Shown here: in pieces, positions 15,796 through 23,764 of the stretch
Numbering within the stretch: the first letter of the stretch is position 1
Layout of the letters: each line of letters opens with the position of its first letter
DNA from: an uncultured Gemella sp.
GTDB lineage: Bacteria; Bacillota; Bacilli; Staphylococcales; Gemellaceae
Reading direction: 5' to 3'
Length of the DNA: 29,225 bases
Assembly (NCBI GenBank): GCA_945869755.1
Contig: CAMBPW010000003.1
Location: 1 to 29,225 of the forward strand
Notes under the pieces: model-generated
Seen by the model: the letters and a program-made list of their open reading frames with translations, nothing else
Told to the model about the DNA's origin: nothing
The model's database searches: none
Made by a program: the position numbers and the translations under genes

Positions 15796-16587
15796 CTACG
15801 ATCCTGTACTTTGATATTTTTTTAATCCGAAATTCCATATTGTTTTATAGATTAAAATAAGTAGAAACGGTCCAAATAATATTAAAAACCATGTTTCTAA
15901 ATAAAAACTATCATGGAAATTTATTAAATTTACCACCGGGAAATATCCCACAAATGCGAATGGAATAATTATTAGTACTACTTTAATAAAAAACGGATAA
16001 ATATTAACTGGATAATTTGCCAATTGATACAATTGCCATAAAACTGATTTTATACCATCATTTGTTATCGAAAAGAAACTAATTGATACTAGCGCTAAGT
16101 ATATAGCCTCTCTTACTAAAACTGCAGATATTGTAAACAAAATGAATTTGATTATAAATAAATAATTTATATCAATATCTAAGTTATATAATGAAAAAAT
16201 CACAATAACTACACCTGTAATTAACTCAAATAAAGCTTCCTCATCTAATTGGAAAATAATAAATTGATAAAGAATATTAAGTGGTCTTAATAAAAATAAA
16301 TCAAGTTCTCCAGTTTGAATTAAATATGGAACTTCTAAAGTCGTAACGAAGAAAAATTCCCATAACGCCGATGTTAATGTTAGAAAACCATATAACAACA
16401 ACAATTGATATAAAGAAAAACCACCGATTAATTCTGTATAATTAAGCGTAATAAGTAACACAAATAATGTAGTAAGTGTATCTAGTAAGTAACCAAAATT
16501 TCCTATAATAAAATCTAGTTTATAACTCAATATCCTTTTTACATCCATTTTAAAAAACTCTGCATATAAATATAAATGTTTCTTCAT
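15796..16587 (-). CDS. ABC-2 type transporter permease (COG3694/DUF990 type)
   Basis: 263 residues, six hydrophobic segments, no Walker motifs. The N-terminus (E-F-F-K-M-D-V-K-R-I-L-S-Y-K-L-D-F-I-I-G) is an amphipathic elbow helix followed by the first membrane helix, as in ABC-2 exporters. It is the second of two membrane subunits serving the ATPase at 17370-18326. Such three-gene sets export peptides, drugs or lipids and often give self-protection. GGGAGG overlaps the end of the preceding permease and sits five bases before the ATG. The 34-base gap to the downstream peptide gene holds only that gene's ribosome binding site. Confidence 0.85.
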   Translation of the reverse strand: MKKHLYLYAEFFKMDVKRILSYKLDFIIGNFGYLLDTLTTLFVLLITLNYTELIGGFSLYQLLLLYGFLTLTSALWEFFFVTTLEVPYLIQTGELDLFLLRPLNILYQFIIFQLDEEALFELITGVVIVIFSLYNLDIDINYLFIIKFILFTISAVLVREAIYLALVSISFFSITNDGIKSVLWQLYQLANYPVNIYPFFIKVVLIIIPFAFVGYFPVVNLINFHDSFYLETWFLILFGPFLLILIYKTIWNFGLKKYQSTGS

Positions 16588-16588
16588 A

Positions 16589-17377
16589 TTAACCTCCCAT
16601 TATATCAAACTTGTTAAATACATATTGTGATAGTTTTTTTGAAATTATCAATAATATGATTAACCAAAACATCTGTGCACCAAGAATAAATAAGACTTTT
16701 TCTAAATCATTATCATGTACAATAATAGAAATAGGTGCATACATTACAGCGTAAAATGGAGTTATCTCTGATATTTTCAATAATAATTTCGGATATAAAT
16801 CTAAAGGCAACAATCCACCACCAAAAATAATAAGAAGAGCATTGACTAATTCAGATACACCGTTTATTCTTATAAATACTGTTGATAATAATGCAATAAT
16901 ATAACCTAATAAAAAAGCAACAATATAACTCAAAATATACACGAATATAAAAAGCACAAGTCTATCAAGAGATATAGTTTTGAATATTAAATTATAAAAC
17001 AGTAGAATATAAATAACTAAAATCGGCAAAACTTGAAATTTTAATTTATAGAGAAAATTTCCTAAAGTAGTGAAAAACGTTATAATTATTAGTCCATTAG
17101 GTCTATTCAAATAATTAATAATAGTACCTTTTAAAATCTTCTCAGATACAAAATTAGTAGTTATTTTTATAGGTAAAATTATTTGTAAAATAATCGCAAA
17201 CAATACATAAGTTATTATTTCATCAATATTTTTAGAATTGTATTTTTCAACATATATCCAGATACTATACTGTATTAATACCATAGAAAGTGATGCAATT
17301 ATCTGCATTATCGTATTAAATTTGTATTGTAATAAACTTTTGTATTGATATAAAGTATAAGCAAAAAATCTATTCAT
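16589..17377 (-). CDS. ABC-2 type transporter permease (COG4587 type)
   Basis: About 262 residues with six membrane helices and an N-terminal elbow (F-F-A-Y-T-L-Y-Q-Y-K-S-L-L-Q-Y-K-F-N). It pairs with the next permease. The open frame extends to a GTG at 17386, but GGGTGAT lies five bases before the ATG at 17377, so that ATG is preferred; it overlaps the ATPase gene by eight bases, indicating translational coupling. The stop TAA lies two bases before the start of the second permease. Low sequence conservation is normal for this group; the assignment rests on topology and gene context. Confidence 0.83.
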   Translation of the reverse strand: MNRFFAYTLYQYKSLLQYKFNTIMQIIASLSMVLIQYSIWIYVEKYNSKNIDEIITYVLFAIILQIILPIKITTNFVSEKILKGTIINYLNRPNGLIIITFFTTLGNFLYKLKFQVLPILVIYILLFYNLIFKTISLDRLVLFIFVYILSYIVAFLLGYIIALLSTVFIRINGVSELVNALLIIFGGGLLPLDLYPKLLLKISEITPFYAVMYAPISIIVHDNDLEKVLFILGAQMFWLIILLIISKKLSQYVFNKFDIMGG

Positions 17378-18326
17378 ATTTATCACCCGTCTTATTCTTT
17401 ACAAGCAATACCTCTTGTAGGTTTAAGTCCAATACTTCAGTTTGTGTAACAATACTTTCATTCGGTATTAATTTTATTATATCTAACACATTAAATTTAG
17501 TTTCATCAAAAACAAATTCTTTAGAATCAATATTTGTACGTAAGGGCAATATTCCTTCTTCATCTAAATCTACTATATTCTCTCCGTACATTTTTAATTT
17601 TTTATATTTATTAAAAATTTGCTTGTAGCTCTTCACTTCACCATCATAATTAATTTCGCCATCACTTATCAAAATCATTCTCTTACATACTTTTTCAATA
17701 TCAGAAATCTCATGAGTTGTTAGTATGATAGTAGTATTATACTTCTCATTTATTTTTAGTATTAGTTCCATAATTTTCTTCTTTGTTTCTATATCTAAAC
17801 CGATAGTCGGTTCATCTAAGAACACCAGTTGAGGTTTATGAATAATACTAGCTATAAACTCCCCACGCATTCTTTGTCCTAAAGATAGTTGCCTTACTGG
17901 TTGATATAAGTACTCTGTTACATTTAATTCTGATATCAGATAGTCTAACCATTCTTTATTATCTACTTCATATATTTTTGATAAATACTCAAAAGAATCA
18001 ATTAGTGGTAAATCCCACCATAAATGTGATTTTTGTCCAAATAGCGCACCTATGTTTTTAGTATTTTTTTGTCTATTAATAAATGGATCTTTACCAAACA
18101 CTTTTATTGAACCTTTTGTACTAGTTAGTATTCCTAACAGTAATTTTATAGTTGTAGATTTTCCAGCTCCATTATTTCCTATGTATCCTACAATTTCTCC
18201 TTCTTTAATACTAAAATTTATGTCCTTCAACGCTTGTTTAACTGTCTTTTCCGTATTAAAAAAGCTAACTCTATTTTTTATTATGTAGTCTTTACTAAGA
18301 CTCTCAACACTAATTATCTCTTTCAT
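17370..18326 (-). CDS. ABC transporter ATP-binding protein (COG4586 type)
   Basis: 318 residues. Walker A G-N-N-G-A-G-K-S-T at 50-58, Q-loop with G-A-L-F-G-Q-K-S-H-L-W-W-D-L-P, signature L-S-L-G-Q-R at about 148-153, Walker B L-V-F-L-D-E-P-T and the switch histidine in T-T-H-E. The F-G-Q-K-S-H-L-W-W-D-L-P block is characteristic of the uncharacterised COG4586 exporters. The C-terminal extension of about 90 residues beyond the core domain is typical as well. It drives transport through the two downstream permeases. The Shine-Dalgarno GAGGAAA precedes the ATG, ten bases after the decarboxylase stop. Confidence 0.92.
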   Translation of the reverse strand: MKEIISVESLSKDYIIKNRVSFFNTEKTVKQALKDINFSIKEGEIVGYIGNNGAGKSTTIKLLLGILTSTKGSIKVFGKDPFINRQKNTKNIGALFGQKSHLWWDLPLIDSFEYLSKIYEVDNKEWLDYLISELNVTEYLYQPVRQLSLGQRMRGEFIASIIHKPQLVFLDEPTIGLDIETKKKIMELILKINEKYNTTIILTTHEISDIEKVCKRMILISDGEINYDGEVKSYKQIFNKYKKLKMYGENIVDLDEEGILPLRTNIDSKEFVFDETKFNVLDIIKLIPNESIVTQTEVLDLNLQEVLLVKNKTGDKYE

Positions 18327-18335
18327 AATATTTCC

Positions 18336-19409
18336 TCATATTTTAAAATTTATTTTATCTATTATCATATATTCTCTATATTTCTCATAAAGATGAAATT
18401 TTCTAAAATTAGATATTGTATAACTTCCAAACCCTGGAAAAATTATTTTATCACCTTTATCTTTTTTTTCAAGTAAAAATTTTCCGAAACAATCACCATA
18501 ATACATAGTATTCCCCATTATTGTATATTCTATTTTAGAGTCATTATTATTTAATACTATTGGTTTTTCTACACCCCATGGTGCAGAAACCCACATAGAG
18601 GAGTCAGTAAATAATATATTCTGATTATCTATATTTTTTTCATTAATAATTGTTGTAAGTAAAAATCCACAATACTTTACTATTGCATCGCCGGGTTCAA
18701 AAATTAGTCTAATATTTTTGAAAATTTCATCATTATTTAATTGAATCAAAATTTTTAAAAATTTTTTCCTATCCTTATACAACGTCAATAAATCGCCCCC
18801 CATATTTACCTCTCTAATCGTAGGATACTTTTTAATTAGTGTCTTAGATAATTCAATTCTATATACTAATTCGTCAATAGTAAAGTTATTAGCATGAAAA
18901 TGTATTCGTACAATTTTTTTATTTTTCTTTCTGATATACTCAAAATCATGAGTATTGTTTAAAGAAATACCAAAATATTTATATTTAGAATTATCTAAAC
19001 ATATTCTAATTCCAATATTTTCTCCATTAATATGATTAATTTGTTCTACATCATCTATGTCTATTACTATATTTTTAGAAATTTCTTGAATTTCATGTGA
19101 ATTTAATGAGGGAGTGGTTAGTGATATTTTATTGAAACCTAATTTTTTTACAAAATTATACTCTTCATAACTTGCAACATCTACACCTAAATCATATTTT
19201 TTTATTATTTTTAATATTTCTGCGTTGTTATTAGCTTTTACTGCAAAATATAATTCTGAACCTGAAAATAATGATAAATCTTTTTTAAAATTTTCAATAG
19301 TCTTTGTTAAAAAATCGTAATCATAACAAACGCAAGGGGTTTTTAATCTCATTATATTTTCAAAAAATTCTTTTCTAAACTGTGGATAAATTGATTTACT
19401 AATTTCCAT
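18336..19409 (-). CDS. Fold-III PLP-dependent decarboxylase (ornithine/DAP/carboxynorspermidine decarboxylase-like)
   Basis: 357 residues with an alanine-racemase-type barrel. PLP lysine is K58 in Y-F-A-V-K-A-N, followed by D-V-A-S (77-80), the S/K-Y-F-G-I block, H-F-H-A-N (170-174), the glycine loop V-N-M-G-G-D (201-206), E-P-G-D (238-241), Y-G-D-C-F (304-308) with the active-site cysteine, and the late F-G-S-Y-T-I-S. Two sites differ from the family: the usual E-P-G-R has D in place of the phosphate-contacting Arg, and the usual C-D/E pair is C-F. The substrate may therefore be atypical, for example a bulky or carrier-bound amino acid as known for BtrK. AGGAGG precedes the ATG. It sits between the other PLP enzyme and the transporter. 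Confidence 0.85.
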   Translation of the reverse strand: MEISKSIYPQFRKEFFENIMRLKTPCVCYDYDFLTKTIENFKKDLSLFSGSELYFAVKANNNAEILKIIKKYDLGVDVASYEEYNFVKKLGFNKISLTTPSLNSHEIQEISKNIVIDIDDVEQINHINGENIGIRICLDNSKYKYFGISLNNTHDFEYIRKKNKKIVRIHFHANNFTIDELVYRIELSKTLIKKYPTIREVNMGGDLLTLYKDRKKFLKILIQLNNDEIFKNIRLIFEPGDAIVKYCGFLLTTIINEKNIDNQNILFTDSSMWVSAPWGVEKPIVLNNNDSKIEYTIMGNTMYYGDCFGKFLLEKKDKGDKIIFPGFGSYTISNFRKFHLYEKYREYMIIDKINFKI

Positions 19410-19422
19410 AAAATCCTCCTTA

Positions 19423-20673
19423 TTATATACTATTTAATAATTGTATAATATCGTTTATATATTTCTTACAGTAGCCTACTGATATTTTTAAAAAACATTT
19501 TCTATAATTTATATCATATATAATTTTTTCAATTCTAGTTTTATAGAAACCAAAACTAGATCCGTAATCTACAAAAATATCATCATTTCCTAAGGTATCG
19601 AAAAATTTTTTTATTACACTGTCATACTCACTCTCTATATCATTTTTTAATTGAATTAAAACAAACGGTGCTTGCGCATAGGTATATGCGGTATCAATAA
19701 ATGAAGGATGAACTATTTTTTTATATTTTTTATTACTAATATTTTTGGCAACATAACTATTATTTTCATGAATTCTTCTAATATAAGTGTTCAAATAAAT
19801 TTCATCAAATAAAAATTTATTAGTGAGTATTCTTAGCGATGATAAATTTAAATTTGTACTATACAACATCCTATTTTCTATTATTGTATTTTCATATTTT
19901 TCAAATTCATTTTTAATGTTTGAATTACTAGAGTTACAAATTAATACCGCCATACCAGCACTAGTTAATTCAAATCCGAATTGATATAATTTAATTAATG
20001 ATTGAACCACAGCGCAAATTATATTTTCTTTAATTAATATTTTTCTTATTTTGTCGATATCTATATTGAAATGGCTAGCTAATGTTATATCTATAATAAT
20101 AAGCCTCATTCTTTTATTATCAGTACTATCATTAAATACTTTGATTATGTGATAAATATCCAAAATATTCATATTTAACGAATAGGTCACGGGTTCAATA
20201 AATAGAATATCTATCTCATTTGAAATAATTTCATTTACCAATTCTACTTCATTATTTACAGAGGTATACACAACAGGAAAAGATAATTTCCTAAAAAACT
20301 TATCAGTTTCAAAATAGCCTAAAGTACTTAATATATTTAGCTTAGTTTTATTATATCCTTCTATATATGTTTTTATAAGTATTATTATTGCCGCCATACC
20401 AGAATTAAATAAAAAGATTTTATCAGTAATTTTTAATAACTTGTTATATTGGCTCTCTATATTTTCATAAGTAATATTTCTCTCATAAACAAAAGTATCT
20501 CCTAAAATATTTTTTTGAAAAAAATTATTCTCTATGTCGTATCTAGGAGATTTATATTTAAAGTACGAGTCAAAAAATAGACTATCTTTAAGCAATTTCT
20601 TTCTGAAGTCAACAGAAGAGCGTATTTTCTCCTTTTTCACATTAGAGTTACTTATTAATTTTTTCAATTTCAA
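19423..20673 (-). CDS. Cys/Met-metabolism (cystathionine synthase/lyase-fold) PLP enzyme
   Basis: 416 residues of fold-I type. Visible: S-G-M-A-A (91-95), F-I-E-P-V-T-Y-S-L (158-166, the E-x-P-x-N-P-like block, asparagine replaced by Tyr), I-I-D-I-T-L-A-S with PLP-contacting D195, and the PLP lysine K228 in Q-S-L-I-K-L-Y. The loop after K228 (Q-F-G-F-E-L-T-S-A-G) replaces the usual G-H-S-D-x-x-x-G, so this is a divergent branch and the reaction (gamma-replacement, elimination or other) cannot be predicted. The start is TTG, six bases after AGGTG; the nearby ATG is followed at once by a stop. It begins five bases after the end of the arginase-like gene. A free amino acid or the peptide N-terminus are both possible substrates. 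Confidence 0.8.
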   Translation of the reverse strand: MKLKKLISNSNVKKEKIRSSVDFRKKLLKDSLFFDSYFKYKSPRYDIENNFFQKNILGDTFVYERNITYENIESQYNKLLKITDKIFLFNSGMAAIIILIKTYIEGYNKTKLNILSTLGYFETDKFFRKLSFPVVYTSVNNEVELVNEIISNEIDILFIEPVTYSLNMNILDIYHIIKVFNDSTDNKRMRLIIIDITLASHFNIDIDKIRKILIKENIICAVVQSLIKLYQFGFELTSAGMAVLICNSSNSNIKNEFEKYENTIIENRMLYSTNLNLSSLRILTNKFLFDEIYLNTYIRRIHENNSYVAKNISNKKYKKIVHPSFIDTAYTYAQAPFVLIQLKNDIESEYDSVIKKFFDTLGNDDIFVDYGSSFGFYKTRIEKIIYDINYRKCFLKISVGYCKKYINDIIQLLNSI

Positions 20674-20678
20674 TTACA

Positions 20679-21614
20679 TCACCTCAATATTTTAATAAAA
20701 TCTAGAATAATCTTACATATATTTAAACTATCTATTCTATTTTTATCATTTAATTCAACAAAATCTAAAGCCATAATTTTTACATTAAATTCCTCTAATT
20801 TATCAATAATATAATTTATCTCTCTATATGTAAATCCCCCAGGAATTGGGGTTCCAGTTGATACTATAAATTCCGTTGATAAACAATCTACATCGAATGT
20901 TAAATAATACTCTATACTTTTATCTATATTTTCTAAAATATTATCTATATTAGATAAAACCTCTTTGGTAGTATAAGTATCAATCTTCTTGTTTGTATAT
21001 TTTTTTGAATACTCATCGATACCAAATTGATATATATGCTCTATTTCTTTATTTGCTACAAGCCAATTTAAAAAATTTCCATGATGTAAATTTTCATTCC
21101 AACATTCTTCTGAACTTAATTCTATTTGAAAATCTTGATGAGAATCAAAATGAATAATACCAAATTTCTTTTTTGAATTTATAACTCCTTTAATTGTAGA
21201 GTAGGAAATAGAATGATCACCACCTAGAATTATCGGTATTTTATTACATGAAATTAAATATTCTATAATATTAGAAGAAAAATCAAACTCTTTACCGTTA
21301 GTTCTAAAAATTCTTCTATTTATATCTCCAATATCACACGCCATAAGAGGTAATTTAACAAAATCATTATTAAAATAATCATACAAAGAACCACTGTATT
21401 CCCTCAATAAACTAGGCGCCCATCTTGATCCTGAATAATTTGAAGAACCTAAATCATATGGAAAACCTAAAAATACTATTTCTTTGTTTTTGGTATTTAC
21501 TTCATTTATACTTATCTTTTTACTATTAAACATACTTATATTATTATTTATAACATTTTCTTTATTTAAATTATCCTTACTAATTTCCAAAATAGATTTT
21601 ATTTTATACTGCAT
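20679..21614 (-). CDS. Arginase/agmatinase-family ureohydrolase
   Basis: 311 residues. All dinuclear manganese ligands are present: His134 in G-G-D-H-S, Asp157/His159/Asp161 in F-D-S-H-Q-D, Asp241/Asp243 in F-D-V-D, and the conserved Glu287. The usual D-P after the last pair is S-T. Family members hydrolyse guanidino groups (arginine, agmatine, formiminoglutamate, guanidinobutyrate), and peptide arginases of the OspR type turn Arg to Orn within RiPP precursors. Operon context with an Arg-Pro-Arg-Pro peptide makes the last an attractive idea, but free arginine feeding the decarboxylase fits as well. No Shine-Dalgarno precedes the ATG; a 44-aa ORF ends three bases upstream, suggesting coupled translation. 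M28 is another start, equally without a binding site. Confidence 0.88.
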   Translation of the reverse strand: MQYKIKSILEISKDNLNKENVINNNISMFNSKKISINEVNTKNKEIVFLGFPYDLGSSNYSGSRWAPSLLREYSGSLYDYFNNDFVKLPLMACDIGDINRRIFRTNGKEFDFSSNIIEYLISCNKIPIILGGDHSISYSTIKGVINSKKKFGIIHFDSHQDFQIELSSEECWNENLHHGNFLNWLVANKEIEHIYQFGIDEYSKKYTNKKIDTYTTKEVLSNIDNILENIDKSIEYYLTFDVDCLSTEFIVSTGTPIPGGFTYREINYIIDKLEEFNVKIMALDFVELNDKNRIDSLNICKIILDFIKILR

Positions 21615-21617
21615 TAT

Positions 21618-21752
21618 TTAATTAATTTTTTGATAATTTAATATTGTTCTATATAAATTTTTGCTGATTTCGATTTTCAAGTTATGATTTATAAAGAATA
21701 TATAATATGACTTTGATTTATTATTTTTAAATAGTACAAAATTATTTCCCAT
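21618..21752 (-). CDS. Hypothetical 44-aa leader ORF of the peptide operon
   Basis: This short ORF begins M-G-N-N-F-V-L-F-K and ends N-Y-Q-K-I-N. It has an excellent AAAAGGAG nine bases before the ATG, the only good ribosome binding site between the operon promoter and the arginase-like gene. Its TAA lies in frame three bases before the arginase ATG, which lacks a binding site, so the ORF may serve to deliver ribosomes to that gene by termination-reinitiation. The product is basic and aromatic with no signal peptide or known motif. It could also be a second small peptide product. Its existence as a translated unit is inferred from the binding site and spacing only. Confidence 0.55.
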   Translation of the reverse strand: MGNNFVLFKNNKSKSYYIFFINHNLKIEISKNLYRTILNYQKIN

Positions 21753-21832
21753 ACAATTCAACTCCTTTTAAAATTGAAGATTTCCTATACTACTGTTTCT
21801 ATTCAATACTACATTAAATTGTCTACTATACT

Positions 21833-21861
21833 ATTATATAACATTATTTTTATAAAAACAA
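21833..21861 (-). promoter_or_regulatory. Promoter of the peptide/PLP/ABC operon
   Basis: On the minus strand: TTGTTT (21856-21861), 17-base spacer, TATAAT (21833-21838). The predicted start point is about 75 bases before the 44-aa ORF. A dyad TTGTAA-TG-TTACAA lies upstream at 21890-21903, just beside the insertion sequence. Confidence 0.75.
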
Positions 21862-21983
21862 CCATCGTATTCTATTTATTTTAAACTATTTGTAATGTTA
21901 CAATAGATGTGAGAAAAAAATAAAAAAGAAGAGTAAATCCTGTATAATGAAATTACGACAAATCAAAAAAAGGAATTACTCTC

Positions 21984-22946
21984 ATGAAAAATATTATAAC
22001 AGAAATTAACAAAAAAACACAGAGATATATACAACATACTTTAGAAACAAGAATAGCCGCAGTAAAAACATATAGAAATAATAACTCTATATCTTTTGTC
22101 TGTAGACGTTATAAAATTTCTAAGGCTTCTCTAATGCGTTGGAATAAAAAATACGATGGAACTAGAGAATCTCTTGTTGATAAATCTCACAAACCTAAAT
22201 CTAAACACCCTAACTCTCATACTGATCAAGAATTAACTTATATTAGAAATCTTATTAAAAGAAATCCTAATATTTCTATGATTGAATTGTATGCTAAGTT
22301 GAAATTTAATAAGGGTTATACTCGTCATCCTTGTTCTTTATTTCGTGTTCTTAGAAAACTTGGTTTTTATAAAGTAGGTAAAATTAAAACTTCTTCTTAT
22401 AAACCTAAACCTTACAATACTCCTAAAAAGATTGGTGAAAAATGACAATTAGATGTTAAGTATGTTCCTAAATGTTGTTATTATAGTTCTGTTCCTGATA
22501 AATTTTATCAATTATACTATTATTGATGAAGCTAGTCGAGAAAGATTTATTTATCCTTTTAAAGAACAGTCTTCTTATTCTACTGTTCAATTTATTCATT
22601 TGGCTATTTCTTATTTTGGATATAAACCTAAAGTTATTCAAACTGATAATGGTTTTGAATTTACTCACTTTAAGGATACTAATCGTATGCATCTTTTTGA
22701 TATTTATGTAATAAGTTAAGCATCAAACATTAACTTATTATATCTAAAACTAATAGACATAATGGTAATGTTTAACGTAGTCATCGTAATGATAATGAAC
22801 GTTTTTATAAATATTTATCTTTTTATTCTTATTATAATCTTGTTGTTCAAATGAAGAAGTATCTTTATCGTTCTAATCGTTTGCCTATGCAGTCTCTTAA
22901 TTGGCTCTCTCCTATCGAAAAACGCCGAGAGTTACAGAAAAGCTAG
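21984..22946 (+). pseudogene. Transposase pseudogene (rve/DDE, IS481- or IS3-like)
   Basis: The N-terminal part (21984-22445) has a helix-turn-helix (I-A-A-V-K-T-Y...V-C-R-R-Y-K-I-S-K-A-S-L-M-R-W). The core continues in other frames: I-D-E-A-S-R-E-R-F, then Q-T-D-N-G-F-E-F-T (second catalytic Asp), then N-R-H-N-G-N-V-stop-R-S-H-R-N-D-N-E-R-F. Lesions: TGA at 22443 in place of a conserved Trp, a frameshift near 22510, another near 22710, TAA at 22731, and TAA at 22773 in place of the catalytic Glu expected in N-G-K-V-E-R. It cannot make an active enzyme. CCT/CTT/TCT codons are commoner than in neighbouring genes, in line with foreign origin. Confidence 0.88.
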
Positions 22947-22960
22947 CTTCTCTGTAACTC
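22929..22960. terminator. Hairpin at the end of the transposase gene
   Basis: GAGTTACAGA and TCTGTAACTC pair around AAGCTAGCTT, itself self-complementary. The stem is near-perfect with no strong T-tract directly after it. It contains the transposase stop codon. Confidence 0.5.
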
Positions 22961-23025
22961 TATCATATATGGGATTTATTTTTCTATTTTTTGTCTCACA
23001 TCATTGACAAATGTACATAATTTAT

Positions 23026-23060
23026 TTATTCATCTTTTATTCATTTATTTATGGTATAAT
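23026..23060 (+). promoter_or_regulatory. Promoter of the two-component system with direct-repeat operator
   Basis: TGG-TATAAT (extended -10, TATAAT at 23055-23060) has no -35. Instead TTATTCAT occurs at 23026-23033 and again at 23037-23044, 11 bp apart, as expected for an OmpR-type regulator dimer. The same layout and spacing occur before the PepSY gene. Confidence 0.7.
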
Positions 23061-23089
23061 TAAAAAAAGTAAATTTTTGTAGGTGTAAG

Positions 23090-23764
23090 ATGAAATTATT
23101 AGTAGTTGAAGATGAATTAGATTTAAACAATATTATTACTAAATATTTGAAAAAAAATAGTTATAGTGTGGATAGTTGTTATAACGGAGAGGAAGCACTA
23201 GATTTTGTTTCTTTGAGTAATTATGATTTGATTATTTTAGATGTTATGATGCCAAAAATGAATGGTTATGAGTTTTTAAAAACTATACGCAATAAAAATA
23301 TAAAAACACCTGTAATTATGTTGACAGCAAAAGATACATTGGAAGATAAAATTTCAGGTTTAGATTTTGGGGCTGATGATTATGTTATTAAACCTTTTGA
23401 ATTTGAAGAGTTATTAGCAAGAGTTCGTGCTTTAATTAGAAGAAGTTATGGAGAAACTTCTAGCGAGTTGAAACTTGATGATTTAGTATTAGACTTTTCT
23501 AAAAAAGTTGTTACACGAGCAGGGATAGAAATAAATTTAACAGGCAAAGAGTATGAAGTTTTAGAATATTTACTTCATAACAAAGAGCGAATAGTAACAC
23601 GTGAACAAATTCAAAGTAGTGTTTGGGATTATGACTATGAAGGTGCGTCAAATATAATTGATGTAATAATAAAAAATATACGAAAAAAAATTGATTTAGG
23701 AAATTCAAAACAATTAATTTTTACAAAAAGAGGGATAGGATATGTTGCAAAAATTGAGGAGTAA
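23090..23764 (+). CDS. OmpR-family response regulator
   Basis: 224 residues. The receiver domain has the acidic pocket V-E-D-E (6-9), the phospho-acceptor Asp51 in I-L-D-V-M-M-P, Thr79 and Lys101. The C-terminal winged-helix DNA-binding domain begins near residue 125 (L-D-D-L-V-L-D-F) with the recognition region around V-T-R-E-Q-I and the final R-G-I-G-Y-V. It is activated by the histidine kinase encoded next; the genes overlap by 23 bases. Likely autoregulated through the ATTCAT repeats in its own promoter. The ribosome binding site is GTAGGTG. The sensed signal is unknown. Confidence 0.95.
   Translation: MKLLVVEDELDLNNIITKYLKKNSYSVDSCYNGEEALDFVSLSNYDLIILDVMMPKMNGYEFLKTIRNKNIKTPVIMLTAKDTLEDKISGLDFGADDYVIKPFEFEELLARVRALIRRSYGETSSELKLDDLVLDFSKKVVTRAGIEINLTGKEYEVLEYLLHNKERIVTREQIQSSVWDYDYEGASNIIDVIIKNIRKKIDLGNSKQLIFTKRGIGYVAKIEE

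Larger units (their letters stand above)
21906..23002 (+). mobile_element. Decayed insertion sequence, DDE transposase type (about 1.1 kb)
   Basis: Related ends are seen: GATGTGAGA then an A-rich stretch and TAAATCC at the left (21906-21940), and the inverse (GGGATTTATT ... TCTCACATC) at 22971-23002. Between them is one transposase gene broken by several mutations. The ends are imperfect and no clean target duplication is visible, so the exact limits may be off by a few bases. The element lies between the operon promoter and the two-component system. Confidence 0.75.

Noticed and set aside
22443..22445. TGA at a conserved Trp in the transposase, suggesting TGA=Trp code or selenocysteine
   Set aside because: Other genes here use TGG for Trp and TGA as a stop, and the same transposase has two TAA codons and two frameshifts, so it is simply a decayed gene.
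23004..23009. TTGACA at the right edge of the insertion sequence as a -35 for the response regulator
   Set aside because: It is 45 bases from the TATAAT at 23055, far beyond any usable spacing.
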